Assembly: GCF_964275005.1 (NCBI RefSeq)
Contig: NC_092685.1
Coordinates: 10,503,654 to 10,567,653, forward strand
Length of the DNA stretch: 64,000 nt
Source: Diadema setosum
Lineage: Eukaryota > Echinodermata > Echinoidea > Diadematoida > Diadematidae
Direction: 5' to 3'
The notes below the pieces were generated by a model that was not told the origin of the DNA, made no database searches, and worked only from the letters and a program-made list of their open reading frames with translations. Shown here one piece after another: positions 25,225 to 40,200 of the stretch. Numbering within the stretch: position 1 is the first letter of the stretch; every line of letters begins with the position of its first letter. A program made the translations under genes and the position numbers.

Positions 25225-28200
25225 CTGATGAACAGAAAGAAAAATATCCATTTCAATGTCTACTTTTAACAATCACTTTTTGCACGCAGCACATTCATGA
25301 CAATTCAAATCTCCTCAGAGCAGGATCAGAAATGTCTGTATCCTGTCTGCAACTTTTTTCCTTCCTTTTTTAACCATATAAAAATATTTTGATACTAGGC
25401 AGATTTTCATCTAAAGGAAAAGAGATTTAGATTCAATTGATTAAAAAACTAGATATATATCGCTACGGCGACTGATATGCCTCCGCCATAATGCATGGTT
25501 CTCCTAATAGGTCTTGACAATGTGTGATGACAGTTTCAAACAATTGGCAAAATATTAAAATGACAGGTTTGACACAAATGTGCTGAATGTTCACTTTCCT
25601 AGAACTAGGTTCAATTGGATGAATGATTAAAATGTCAGAGTGCAGGTATTTGGGGAACTGATGATTTTTACTGGACTTTTGTCCCTTTTATAAGTTTATG
25701 CATTGAGTAATTTTTCAAGGTATTGAGAAAAAGTATAATTTCAGTATTAAACGGGAAAATAGCATTATCTAAACCTGGCCTTTGACCTTTGACCTCACAG
25801 TTCCAAAGAGAATCACTGTTAGGTTGAACATGCATAAATATGTAAGTTTCATGATGATACCTTGAGTTACTTTTGAGATATGGAGGAAAAAGTGCAATTC
25901 AGCACTTTCACTTGACCTTTGACCTTTGACCTTTTGGCAAGAAACCTCCCACAGAATATATATTGGGTAATACATGTATACATCAAGTTAAAAAAAAAAA
26001 CAAACCTTCATTCATTGCATAAATATAAGGAAAGTAGTGATATTTTGAGAAGTTGACCTTGACCTTTGACCCCCCTGACCTTTGACCCATGACCTCCAAC
26101 TTCTCTAGATAATCACTGCCCATCGGTACAAGCATATATACTAAGTTCCATGAAGATACCTTGAACCATTTGCGAGATATGGAGAAAAACATGAAATTTC
26201 AATTTTTTTTCACAAAATAACCTGTGACCTTTGACCTTTGACCCTGTGACCCTAAAATCCACACAAAGTATTATCCCCCAAGGATATACCCTCATACCAA
26301 GTTTGATGTAAAACCACCACACGGTTCTTGAGATATCGACAAAAACAAAACGGGACGGACGTACGTACGGACGGACGGACGACCCGAAAACATAATGCCT
26401 TCGGCCACTTCGTTGCGGAGGCATAAAAAATGTCAGTACTGTTCTTAACAATTTCATGTTCTGACATCAATCTTGATATCTCACAGTAATGAAAAGTTTG
26501 AATTTTTCTATGATGAAAAGTAAATATAAACACAAAACAAATCTATTACTTGAATGTTGTAATGTTCCACTCCTGTACTGTACATCTCTGTGACTTAGCT
26601 GCCTTTGCCTTATGACATTCTGTCTCTTCTTACAAAATGTCGGCTGTTAAATGTCCGAGACATTTACTACCTTCATCAGAAATCTATCATCATGGGTATC
26701 TCACTAGAATAATCTATCATCACGGGTATCTCACTAGAACATACATTCTGACATTCATTTTTAATTTTGGTACCTTTATACCTACACAAGGAAGGAGACT
26801 GATTTTAATTGGACATCTTAGCACAATAGGCAACATTACAGTTGATCATCTGTAGCCAAGGTTTACAATTCCACGCAACACAGGGCAAACTGGACAAAGT
26901 GAAGCCAAGGTTGAGTGAGAATGGGGGCAGAGATCTGGGGGAGGGGGGAAGAAGGCTCACCTTGTTGGAGAACTGGTCCATATAGTAGTGCAGCCTGTCC
27001 CTGCTTCCTGGTCCCGTCTTGCATAGCTCCACAAGGATACCAAAGTCACAGTACTTCTCTGCCAGCACTGCTGCCCTCTCATACTGGCCAAAATCCACTG
27101 GTCACAAAATCACATAAATAGAGCAACTTCAAAATCATTTATGCCACAGTGCTTCAAAGCCTCCTCCACTATGAAGCAAATATAATGTTAGAATGTTAGA
27201 TCACTATGACCCTGTTCCTTCTTCTCTCTTTTAATTCACTTTAAAAACATTAAAGTAAAAGTTGTGTAATACAAATCTAATCATATAAATATTGGAATGA
27301 ACAGGAAAGTTATGTTTATGTGGCCTCATAAAACAGCTTTAGGCAGAATCCCATACTTACAAAGTGTATTTGTATACAGTGTATTGCAGAGCCTGATTCA
27401 TTTAGCTCTAAAACCATGCACAACGAAACCATGTTCTCATAGGGAGAACACCAAAGCAAAGGAGAAAGAATGTGAAAATAGCCAACGCATTTATTCACTT
27501 TTGGGCCCATCCCTGGGTCTACGGGGGCTACATGAAAGACTCGAGCAATTGTGTATCCCTACCCCTGGGAACGACTGTTGCCAAATTTAGAAGAAAAAAA
27601 TTACAATGGATTTTACAGAAGACAAAACTGCACAATGCTTTGTCACCAACAGAGCACAATGGTTAATACAAACGAAAGGTGATTGCAAAAGTTTATCCCA
27701 GTTCTTGGATCAGGTGAGCAAATGCTTGTCACAACAGCCCAATACACCAGCCCACAAAAATAGAGAATAAATATGGAGCTGATTCACAGAGTCTGATTCC
27801 ATACATGAAAACTTTCTAGACATTCTCCATCCAATACGAATATCACAAAAATCGTTTCTCAAACAATACTTGCCCACAGTCCCACCTTTCAAGGCTAAAT
27901 ACTAAATAGGATTTTAGAACAGCGGTGAAAAACTTCACAAATATTTTTCAATAGTGATATGAGGTCTTCAAATTGAGAAATTTGTATTCTGAAAGACTGT
28001 ATGCCTGCAGACTATACACAATGTTCTGATTCTCCTTTGGACAGGTATCATTCATCAATACATTACATCCGTACATGCAAGCTTTATGATGGGGCAACAG
28101 GGGTGCCAACCTTGTAAATGGCACTGCAGTATTCTGATCCATGGATGAAAAAGCTTATTTTTGGTGGAAAAACATTATTTTTATCTTTTCTACAACAGAA

Positions 28201-31200
28201 ATGTGTAGTAATAGCATTTGGAAAAACAGTATTTTCTATGAAACCTGCAGTATTGGGGGTAAAAACAGCACTAAACACTGAAAAAAAAAGAGAAACAGTC
28301 GGCTTCTTTGGGACAAAGTTTAGCAGGGAGGATGGCACTCACGGAATGGGTGGATGAAGGCTGATCTCTCCTGTGTATAGCGCTGTTCAAGCTCAGCGTA
28401 GGCGAGACTATCTTCTCCTTCCGCCAGCATGGTGGACTCCAGCTGGGCTACGTACCCCTCCAGGAGGAGGTCAGTCAGGACCTGGAGTTGTCTGAACAGA
28501 CCAGACCTCGATTGGGCATCCTCTGCGCAGCCTACAGCACGGCTCACAGTCAGGTTGTGCTGTGGTGGGAATGTGTTCAAGTATTTTTGTATCAGTTTTT
28601 TGTTGGATTTTGTTGTTTGTTTCATGTGGTAAGGGGGATGAGGGGGGGGGGGGGATGGTGGAAGAATAGATACATAATTTACATTCAATAAACATTATTA
28701 TTATCCAATATAGGACATTTTTTAATGGCACATTAAAAACACATATGTATTGTATTTTCGTCCGTTTGACTTTCACTGTGCAATACGGGAGTGTACTGAA
28801 CAAAACGCATAGGCCAAAGTATTAGTTCCCCACAGGCTACCGTTGTTAGTGGCCATGCAATGATACACCATATTTTGTCTTGTCTCTTGCGTGAGCACTT
28901 GCTGGGTGTGCGAACTCTTTTTGCAATTCACAAGTGTGCAAAAATCTTGCTACATACATAAGTGTGAGTCATTCCTTTTACTGTGCAGATTTGACATCGA
29001 AGTCTAGAAGAATTTTAGTACTTTTTTGTATTTATGCCTTCTATGGATACAACTAATGATCATAGATGATAATAATCATATTGGACGGCTAGGATTCACG
29101 GAATAACATGGAACATCGCATTCGTTTTGGCCAATATTTCACTCATGAGCGTTGTGAAATGGTTGTTCTTGTTGATTGAAATTAAGACTCATGAATGCAT
29201 TCAATTAGATTGCCATTCTTCTATTATCTGGAGTTAGATGTCACTAGCATAGTGGTCTTACACTTCATGAAACTTCAGCAAACTCCAAATCATCTAAATG
29301 AATGGCAGTAAGTCTGTCCTATATTCTAATAGTGTCTGAAGGCTGATACTGGCTCAGTTGGAAATCAGTAAAACACAACAAAACAATGGAATTGTGTGAA
29401 GTGAAGAGTGAATGCATGCGCAATTTGACCAGTCTTTACAGACTATTGACATTGTCACACATACAAGAGTCTTCTCAACACATTACTACCTGTTGGTCGG
29501 ACAGCTTTGAGTATGGTAGTACCATTAATCTGGCAATTGTAAACATATGGTATCATACATGGCATTACACTACGAAAGTAATATCAAATTTTCTCTTTCT
29601 CTCTCTTTTTTTTTTTTCTTCTTCTCTTGTTATACTCCTATCATCTATTGTCAGGGCTTCAAAAACCTAAATAGTGGCAAGAGAAATGACCTTTCCCTGG
29701 TATTATGACAAAAGACATTGGAAGAAGTTGTCTCCTCCCTACAATAATTGGTGGTTTTTTTTGTTTTTTTGTTTTTTTTAAATATATATATTACCTGCTG
29801 CACAAGTAGTGCTCTCATGCCCTTTGGTCCAGATGCAGCTGGAAAGGGAAAAGATTACATATGTATGTAATAAAAATCTTGAATTATCCAAGATGGGCTG
29901 CATCTACTATAGAAGGATTGTTCTCTATTAGCGATGCAAATCACAGGTTAGGGCCATGGAAAATTTTCAAGCAGACACTCATACAAGGATTCTGTAAACA
30001 AGTCCTTTTACAGATGCAATAGCAATTAGATGACACAATTTACCTTGACACATCACTTGACCAATGCACAAGATTTGGAACAACTTTCATGAGTACATTT
30101 GGCAATTCTGCAAAGTTTGTTGCTCAATCATTTTTTTTTTTCGCTTAACAAGCTATTACTTGCAGGAATCTGGCAATGCAAGCAGTCAACTACAATACCT
30201 GTAGGATACCTCCTCTTGCGATCACTATATTCTGACATAACACTGACCTCTTCATTTCCTTACGAGGATACTACAGAGATGTTTTTCTCATTGGAGTTAC
30301 ATAATCCAAGGTTTTTCAGTAAACTGCTTCAGGTGCAGTGAACTGTAATTGTTGTTTATACATCAGTGAATGACCTAGGAAGAGAAGAATGGAAGTATAT
30401 GGCAGCTTACCAATCCAGGAGATAAAGGGCAAGGAGACAGTAGCTGCCATGTTGTGGGGCTGGAAGACAAGACTCCTGGATTGGTGGATGTGCCAAGCCT
30501 CTTGGAGGACACTCTGTGAGCAATAACAAATTACTAGATTAGCCTACCCCAGACATGGCAATGACCAATACCCTGGGTCTGCAGGGCAAGTACTCTTACA
30601 TCGTGCCATTGTTTTTTGAGTCCAGCAGATTATGTTAGGTCATAACCAAAGATAGTAGATAACAAGATACGAAGGCGCGCGATAAGAATGGACACAAAAT
30701 GGCTTCCCTACATGACGATACAAAAGGGAGCTAAGTACAAACTCAGTACACCTAGGAACATCATTCATTTCCAAAGGTAGTGGTATCTTTATTATTTTAA
30801 AAAGATTATAGTCGTTGCTTTTTATCGATTAAGGGGATTATTTTGAAGAACGAGATTTTAAAGTAATAAGGATTATTTTGTGGAGGTAAAAATTTGGCAA
30901 CAACGTGATCTCACAATCAAAGACGCTTGATAAACAACAACATCTTCAAAGACAGCGCGTCTCAGGCAAAGACACACATCACCTGAGACGCGCTGTCCCT
31001 GAAGCCGCTGCTGTTGTTTATCAAGTGTCAAGACAGCGCGTCTCAGGTGATGTGCGTAATACGCTTGAAGACTGCGCGCTGTCCATTTGTTTTGTACAGG
31101 ATTAGCGCGCACTTTCGTGTCTTATTAGTTAAGCGTCTTTGGTCATAATGTACATAGAATGCTGCAGACACTGACAGCCGTTTGAATTGAAAGGGCAAGC

Positions 31201-34200
31201 CATTACAGCTACATAATCTAAAACTCAGAATTTCTAATATTATATCACAGAGAGTATTGATAATATATGAATTTCTGGGGGTTTTGTTGTTTTGTTTGTT
31301 TGGTCATGGAGCTTCTCTCAAGAAATAATGCTGTAAGTTGACGGGTGTCCTGTCAAGCCACCTCATTCTCTATCAAAAATGACTTCATATATCTAAATCC
31401 TATCTCTATCTAAACACTATGTCAATATGAATTGGTTGTACCTCCTTCTAGATCTGGATATGTTGAATTTACTAACCTTTGTGCCTCCCACCAACCCATC
31501 TACCCTCCATTGGGTTCATCTGAATCATTTGAACAACTGCCTATCCTCTACTCCTAAGAAAGACTCCAATTTTATTGAAATGAGACAATGTGTTATAAAG
31601 AAGATGAAAATGTCATTTAAAAGCTTTCGCCAAAAGACAATGGACAAAGAGTTAGTGAAATAGCTCACTTGACTATTTGGCACATCAAGTGGGCTTCAAG
31701 TTGCCTGCCTTGTCCAGCAGTCTCCATTAAGCCTTCAAATACTACCAAAAACTTAGGGCAGTCCCATTGTAACATGTCTGATTGTTAAAATGTATTGCCC
31801 AATAATTGTATTTAATACATCTTCAAGTCAACCTAATTAATGTGAAATCAAGCAGGGCATAGAATAGCATTCGAGCATAACGTGAATGAACCTTGTGCAG
31901 TATCATCCGGTCGATACAATTCACACTTCAGTGGCTGGCTTTCCTGCCCACCAGTGTGCCCAAGCTCTTAAAACAAAATTTATTAACATTATTACAATAT
32001 TACAGTTAACAACAGGAAAGACGAGTATGACCTATCAAATAATGACAATAAATACTTATGCCTCTCAAATATTCCTCTCACTACTTACCTGGATGATTGT
32101 ATTGACATTAGAAATGATGTTGACTGTATCTTGAGGAGTGAGTTCATTTGACAGGAGATCCTGCTCTTCCTCCAACAGGGCACTGACAAAATCCTCAATC
32201 TTTGACACCTGCAACATTGCATAACACAAATACCTTATCAGTACTAAGCATCTTGAATTCAAGAATTGGACATGATTTTTCATTTTTTTTTTATACACAA
32301 TATCACATTTTCATACATTGTCATGAACACCATCATTTTACATTGTGAAGAATGAAGTACATTTTACCTTGAATTGTTCATGTACATGCAACACAGGTAA
32401 CCAACAGCTGCACACAGATGCCTAGCCTACTATGTGCACATACGAGTCTATATGCTGAGCGCATGCAAGTAGTACAATATTGATATCACCATCACAATTT
32501 CAACCATGCGCAAAATTTTCTTAGAACAAAATATCATGCCTGCTCATTGCAGTTTAACATTGCGCAAACATATCATCTGATCCTCACATGAATGCAACGT
32601 GCGTGTGCGCATTTCTCCGTCCGCTGCTGTACCCCACAATCGCAAATTTAATCATTCCTGAAATGGTTGGGGAGTCTCGTTACGCAAAAAATTAGACTCG
32701 TTAAATACACGGCACAAACAATATTTTCCGTCTACAGTAATTCCATGAAATTCAACACATCCTGATATTGAGCCACCACAATGTTAAATGGCATTTCCAA
32801 ACAAAAGCTTTAGATTCAATTGGTATGGTATGATCCTTTTGCTTTTGCTGTTTACAGCAATACGCGAGCAAATCCTTTTTTTTTTCACTGAGAATCCTGT
32901 TTTGCCTTTGTGTAAAGGTTAAATGTCGTCTGATTTGTTGTACCTGTCTGAAGAATACGTCTCTCTGTGTCAATCCTGAGGGGACCTGGTCCTGCTTCCT
33001 CCTCCTCAGAGCTCGGCAGATTGCTGCATCAATGAGACCCTGGAACCTACCAACATCAAATAACAGTCTCATAAGTATTCTAGAAACATGTCTGCATTCA
33101 AATTTATTTAACTAATCAAATATAGCATGTTTAACCTGTAAATTATAATATTTTATGAGGACTTTGAGAGCATGCATATTGACATGCAACCTCCACCCTC
33201 TAAATCACATGATATTCAATCCAAGCTAGAGTTGATTTTGATTAAAGACTAGAAATCCGCCACAATGCATAGTTCTCCTAATAGGTCTATAGTACAATGT
33301 CTTGACAAAGTGTGATGACAGTTTCACATAATTGACACATATGTGTTGAATGTTCACTTCCCTTGAACTAGGTTTAATTGGATGAATGGCTATATTGTCT
33401 AAGAGTGCAGGTACATGTATTTGGGGATTTGAGGATTTTTACTTGACTTATGACCCTTTTATAAGTTTAAGGAAGAAGTGAAATTTAGCACTTTCACTTG
33501 ACCTTTTGACTTTTTGGAAAAAAAAAAACTTCCAAGAGAATCTCTATTTGGTAATACATGCATACACTAAGTTTCCAGAAAAATCCTGAAGGCATTGCAT
33601 AGATAAGAGGGAAATAGTGAAATGTTGCAGAGTTGACCTTGACCTTTGACCCCTGACCTTTGACCAATGACCCCTAAATTCCCTAGATACTTACTGCCAG
33701 TCAGTACATGCATATGTACTAAGTTCCATGAAGATACCTTGAACCATTTGTGAGATATAGAGAAAAAAGTGAAATTTTAACATTTTCACTTGACCTTTGA
33801 CCTCACGACCCGAAAGTCTCTCAGGAGAATCTTTGGTTGGTATTTCTGTATGCACTAAGTTTAAAGAAAATACCTTCAGAACTTTCTTCTTTTAATGTCC
33901 TATTCTGATGCAATTTTTCTTTAATTCTACCATTCAGTTTGTGTGACTTTACTCTATCACAGTCAACATAAATGTGAAGAGGACTTGCATTTCCTCAGCA
34001 TTTCTCTCAGAGAATATATATTGTCAAATGCACTGCTGCTCCCTCACAAATGACCCATACCTGTTTCCATTGCACAGCACTAAGCTAGTAAAATAGGCAT
34101 GAAGGTATACACTCACTTTGCTGGTTGGTTGCACAGCATCCTTGCCGCACCCAACTTCTCTGCATGCTCACTCAAGAGACTGTGGGTGGTCTGAGGTGAG

Positions 34201-37162
34201 TCTCTCACCGCGACAGAATGCAGCTGTGGAGGAACATGAGGATCAGATGCTCGAACAAATCACATGGAATACTGGGACGTCACTATAATCATTTTACTCA
34301 CAAATAACTCACAAAATACTATTGATTTGTTGGCAATGATGCTTGCCGTATCTCCGCTCCTGAATCCTCATGAAGGCCACCTTAAACAGACAAACAATTT
34401 TGTATCCAATGCCCAAAGAATGATTCCTTCAAAGTTTGGAAAAAGTCAGAACATGCATTGTAAGGAAGACAATCAGTTATGACCTCCCACAAATGAACAT
34501 ACACTTTTCTGTCCACACACTGGAATCACCTGAACCATATGGACAAATCTGTTTCCCTACCATCCAGAAAGATTCCTGACAGAAGTCTGATGAAATGTAA
34601 TACCATAATATAAAACAGCCGCAAACATCAATCATATCCCCTGGGTCCCACCCAATTCTGATATCCTTGTTTTGTACCAAATTGGGCTCCCACTTCCATT
34701 GCCATGAATGATTTACAATACTTTCTATATGAGAGTATCAAAATGTGATAAAACTTGTTGCACTAGCTCTGGATCTGGGAAGAAGACATCTAGAAAACTT
34801 TGTGAGAGAATTGAGGGGAACACTTCTTCTTTTTTTTCCAGACACTGGTGCATTTGACCAGCTCTTATCTGTCAAAATATCACAGATATAATCTGATATG
34901 GCTAGCACAAACTGCATGCAAAACATTAAATAGCCTTACCATGTCCCATATTCCAACATCCTTGATGAACTTAATCAGATGTTCATGAGCCTTCATTTTG
35001 TCTTCCAGCTGGTGGAGAAGGATGAGGGATCCTGTTGAAGCCATGGAATCTGGAAGAGTCATTAAAAAAAAAAAAAAAAAAAAAAAAAACAACCTTAACC
35101 TAAATTGTTTATCCTTATGTAAAAATGGACCTGACAGAACAAGGTCTCACCATTTAGATAAACTTCTTTCTAGAAATTAAAGCATTTCATTTCAATTTTT
35201 AGAGGTATAGTAGAGGTAACAACCACAAATTACTGTATACATCATATATTTCACAAGGATTTTATTTTCAAGAATTTCAAGAGTCGCATGCTGTTCATGA
35301 ATTTATAAACATGGAAATATCAACTCTGATCACCGACATGAATTCGACATATGGGACCCTCTGCAACAATAGCTTAAAAAGTAGTGAATCAATCCAACTA
35401 CAATTCAGGGTATGAAACTGTTACTTGTTACCCACATCTTACAGAAAATCCCATCTGATTTGCTTCAGTGGTCAAAGAAAGGTGAGGATTTTGGAGAGCT
35501 TGTCAAGAATCCCTTTCCTTCAAGTTCTGTCCACTGTGTTCACACATTAATATGTGGTTCCAAGAGCACCCAAGTGCTAAAACTTGGAAGAAACAGACCC
35601 ATGACATGCTTTACAATGATCCACATTTCTCTGTGACCACTTGACCAAACTGAATGCAGTTTTCTGGAAAATATAGGTAACATGTTATATTTTAGACCCT
35701 AAGTAGCACTCAGATAGTTTAATCATATTAAAAGTTATCAATGCCAAAATCCGATTGTATTCTTTTTTTTTTCTTTTCTTTTTTTTTTTTTTTTTTGGGG
35801 GGGGGGGGGACATACTGTACACAGAATACGAAGCAGATTACTGGGTCCTACCTTGAGGAACAGACTCTGCCCATCTTGGATCTGAGGCAGGGAAGTCATC
35901 AATCAGCTCCTGACTGAGTGTGGCTACAGCCTGGTCTAAGGAAGAGTTGGTCTTTCCTCGCTCAAAAGTGTCTTGCAGGAACAGGTCTTGGACTAGGCTC
36001 TCGGCCTTACTCTGTGAACAGATGTAATCAATCAGGGATATCGCATTAATACAAGACAACAATACTTAACATTTAGAAAAAATGTAATGTAAATATACAT
36101 TGCATTTTTAGATTTTTAGATTTTTTTTTTTTTTTTTTAAATCCCGAGCTTTGCTAAATGCAATACTACATGGTGGTACTACTTCTGGTTTTCTGGGAGA
36201 TGCTTGAAATGTGATATGCATTCTGTATTAAAGGCCTATTGGGCTCTGCTCCTCAGCTTCCATACGGGCAACACGAACCATGTGAATAACTTTTCAGCCC
36301 TCACCCCGACAAATGACTTGTTTGGTTGGAATCGGACAAAGTCTTTTTAAACATAAAAATGAAATGCAAAAAAATTTGCCACCAACACACAGTGGACAAG
36401 AAGTGATTCTAGTGACATACAGAATCCTTGGCTAAGTAAACACACTGCAATATATTTTCTGTTCTTGTGTGTTCCAGTGTCATTCTCAAAACCTTGAAAA
36501 TTATGCTAATGGTGCTTCTTTTCTCATATCTAATGTGAAGTTTTTCATTCACAGTCTTCTTCATTTTTACAAGCATCTAAGACTGCCAAGACCTCCCATC
36601 AAACTCTAATTAATTTGACCTGAGTGAACAGTTCTCTGCTAAATTGTACTTACAACCAAAGCAGAGTCATCAGATAAGGAGTGATGTCCGGAGGGAGGAA
36701 ATGAAATGAAAAATGAGATCTTACCATATCATGCTTGCAGGAATGGAGGAATGCCATCTTCAGCCCATTAGCTTTGTCCTTGTCTTCCATACTGGACCCC
36801 TCTAGAAGGAGGTGGTCTTGGTGCACTGCCTGGGACACTGCAGCTGGGTGGAATAGCCGGTCTCGTGCAGAGTGTGTGGCACGTAAGCTCTGGTGCAAAG
36901 ACTGCTGCAGAAAGCACATACTGATGTGTTACGACAATGGAATCTATTCCACTGCTATGAAGCAGTGGTAGCCTGAAATCTTCAAAGCAAGATCACACTT
37001 CATTTTGAGAACTACAGGAAAGGGAGAAATGCCAGTGAAGTGACCAAACACACAAAAGCTGGCTGATATATATAGGTGGTGAGACCTGCAGGTCAGAGTC
37101 ACTCAGTTGACTTTTTTGCTACCTTGGCAGACTAGGAGATTGTCAAAGAGCTGATGATTGAT

Positions 37163-37194
<32 letters not shown>

Positions 37195-37237
37195 AATGAT
37201 TATGATGATGACAACAATAATAGTAATAATAATGATG

Positions 37238-37297
<60 letters not shown>

Positions 37298-40200
37298 TCA
37301 ATAATAATATCAATAATAATAACAGCAACAGCAATAATAATAATAACAATGCATGACTTCTCTAAATGTAGAATCATCATCCATAGAGTTGATTCACATA
37401 TAAAATGGCATGAGATTTATTTACCTCATGTAGCGATGTACTACCTCCCAGTCTGCTCTCATCCATGCTGAAGCTGGCACTACGGTTCAAATGAAAAATG
37501 TGTGAAAGTAGCAATGCACAACCGACATACACATTAGCAGACCTCCTAACCTTTCTGACTGGAAAATAAGGATGGTTTGGCTTAAAAGTAAGAACAGTTC
37601 CCATAGGAGTGCTGAGTGTGTAGCAAAATTATCAAGAAAAATAGAAAGCTCCTATGGAAACAAGAGATTGGAATGGTCAAAATTCAGAATCTTTCCACGA
37701 AATTCAGAATGGATGGGAGGCCTGTATTAGCCTATTCATAATGAATCACTAAATGAAACCTTCATTACATTGCTTCTTAAAGCAAGTGAAAGGCAAGGGA
37801 CATTGTGGTACAAATGCACTCTGACAAATAATATGATTTCATACACACTCAAAGGTTCAATTATCTTTGGGCAAGCATATATGGATACTACGTGAAATGC
37901 TGCCGAATCATGCGAAGCAAGAACTATTACTATCTGCAACTCTTTTATTTAACTATTAACAACACAAAAAATAACTCTGCTATCTATGTCCCATGCTCAC
38001 CTATGCTACCAATGGCTTTCTATTAAACTTCATTTCCTTTTTATATTTTTGTGAATAGTACCCCTTCAAAAATTCCAATTGCTTAAATTGTTAAATAGGT
38101 ATGTGTATAATTCTTTTGAATAAGCACAGCCTTCTCACCTTGTTAGGTCTGACTTCATGGACTTGATGGTGATAAGTCCATGATTGTTGGAAAAGAAGAT
38201 CGCCTGGCCGTCTATTGTACCTAGATAGAATAACAGAGTTTCACACAAGTATACATTCAAATGTTGTGAATTTCTGACCAAACAATATGAATCTTGTACA
38301 CAAAATGAAGAAATATGTCATTCCGATGTGACTGATGCTTTGATATAAGCTAGATAGAACACAAGACCCTGCCTTATAATGATGAACTACTAACAAACCA
38401 AATTAACAGATTTTCATTAATTACTTCTTTAAATACAACTGTGGATACATGGTAGAATAATATATTTGACATGCACATCATGTCGTACACGAAACACATA
38501 CCCTTTCATTTCCATTCTTTAGTCACATAATTTACACCAATCATCAAAGATGAATATTTCCATATCGCAAATGGGGTACATGAATTGAAATCATACACTA
38601 AATCACAGACAAAACACAAACAAAGAATTTATGATATTCAAACATATGATCTGGAGATTTTAACATTTGAAGAAATGACGAGAAAATAGCAATCTTCCAT
38701 GCCTTACCTGCACCCCAAATAGCATCCCCAGACTTGGAGAAACTAACATCTTGAAAGGAAGCTGTGTGATCAAGTACACCTGTAACCAAACCAGACCAAA
38801 TTTACACTTTCAATATTTTGATGTGCAAGCCTGTTTGTAATATTACAGGGTGGTATCATCTTTTATATACATATCAGTGTGAATGATGGATGACTCTTTT
38901 ACTAGCAATGTAAATAAATAACTAAATAACTAGATAAATATTGTTTAATATCATTAATATCATTATAATCACTATCATGATTGTGATTGTGATTATATTT
39001 ATGATTATGATTATGATTAATCATATTTTGCATCTACAAAAAAAAAGACTATCATTATTACTATTTTTTTCAAATTCAAGTTCAAAAGATTATGTTTTTC
39101 TTCAATAACAAGGCTTGGGGACTACTAAAGGACTGTAAAGTCCTCTGATAGTGCTTTACACTTCTTGTAATCTGTTGAAGTGAATTATGAAAGACTCATC
39201 AGAGGAAAAAACAACAAACAAACAAGAAATCTCACCGGAGCAGCAGGTGATGGAGTGCTGTGAGTAGATATGGCACATGGAGCCTCCTGGGTCTGCCAGA
39301 AGCAGGCGTCTGTCAAGGATGTCTTTTTCCGAACCCTGGGGCGAGGCAGAGGGTGTGGTTTGGTAAATTTTCTTTGGTTGTTTTGCTCTGATAGGGGCTT
39401 TGCTGTTCATTTATGTTGTTCTGACATACAAAAACATTTTAAATTATGGACAATCTATCTCCCCATATGTAAAGTTTTGGTTGTGTATTACTTTAAGTAC
39501 TTTCAAATAGGCATAAAGGAGCATGGGGATGAAATTTGAAAATGTCCCTTTTTTTTTTTGTTGGCAGAAGTCAGAATATATGATATCATCAGCCATTTGA
39601 ATGCTTATTGAAAACAGCACACCTATAAAGACATCCAATTTAGATAGCATTGATGGAGAAAATATCTCACATACTTTAACTGCATCAATTCACGTGACAT
39701 CAGTTTCTGTTGAACCCATTTCCATCTGACATACATAAAAAGTATCTAGTACCTTGAAAGACAATGAGGTTGGAGAAATCTGGAAGGTTTCCAGTGTGGT
39801 CGGTGCATCTGTACTCATCTGATCCTTGAGGGTGGCTGGATTGTAATTGTCACAGAAGAATGTTGATTAAGACAAAAGCAAAAGAAACTAGAAATGTCGC
39901 TATGGCGACTGGTATGCCTCTGCCATAATGCATGGTTCTCCGAATAGGTCTATAGCACAATGTCTTGACAATGTGTGATGACAGTTTCACGTAACTGGCA
40001 AAATATTAAAATGACAGGTTTATCACAAATGCATTGAGTGTTCACTTTCCTTGAACTAGGTTTATTTGGATGAATGGCTACACTGTCTAAGAGTGCAGGT
40101 ATTTGGGGATTTGAGGATTTGTACCCAACTTTTGACCCTTTTATAAGTTTAAAGAAGAAGTGAAATTTAGCACTTTCACTTGACCTTTGACCTTTTGAAC

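Noticed and set aside
25769-26533. Several - strand frames of 70-114 residues with recurring KVKGQ and KFHFF words
   Set aside because: They are translations of family B modules; the words repeat because the DNA modules do, and no frame is kept across copies.
34738-34926. 62-residue - strand frame between NUP133 exons 17 and 18
   Set aside because: Exons 17 and 18 join in phase and align without a gap to the vertebrate protein, so no exon is needed here.
37132-37471. Poly-Ile and poly-Met frames near NUP133 exon 14
   Set aside because: Product of the GAT/AAT microsatellite; only 37425-37479 on the - strand is a real exon.
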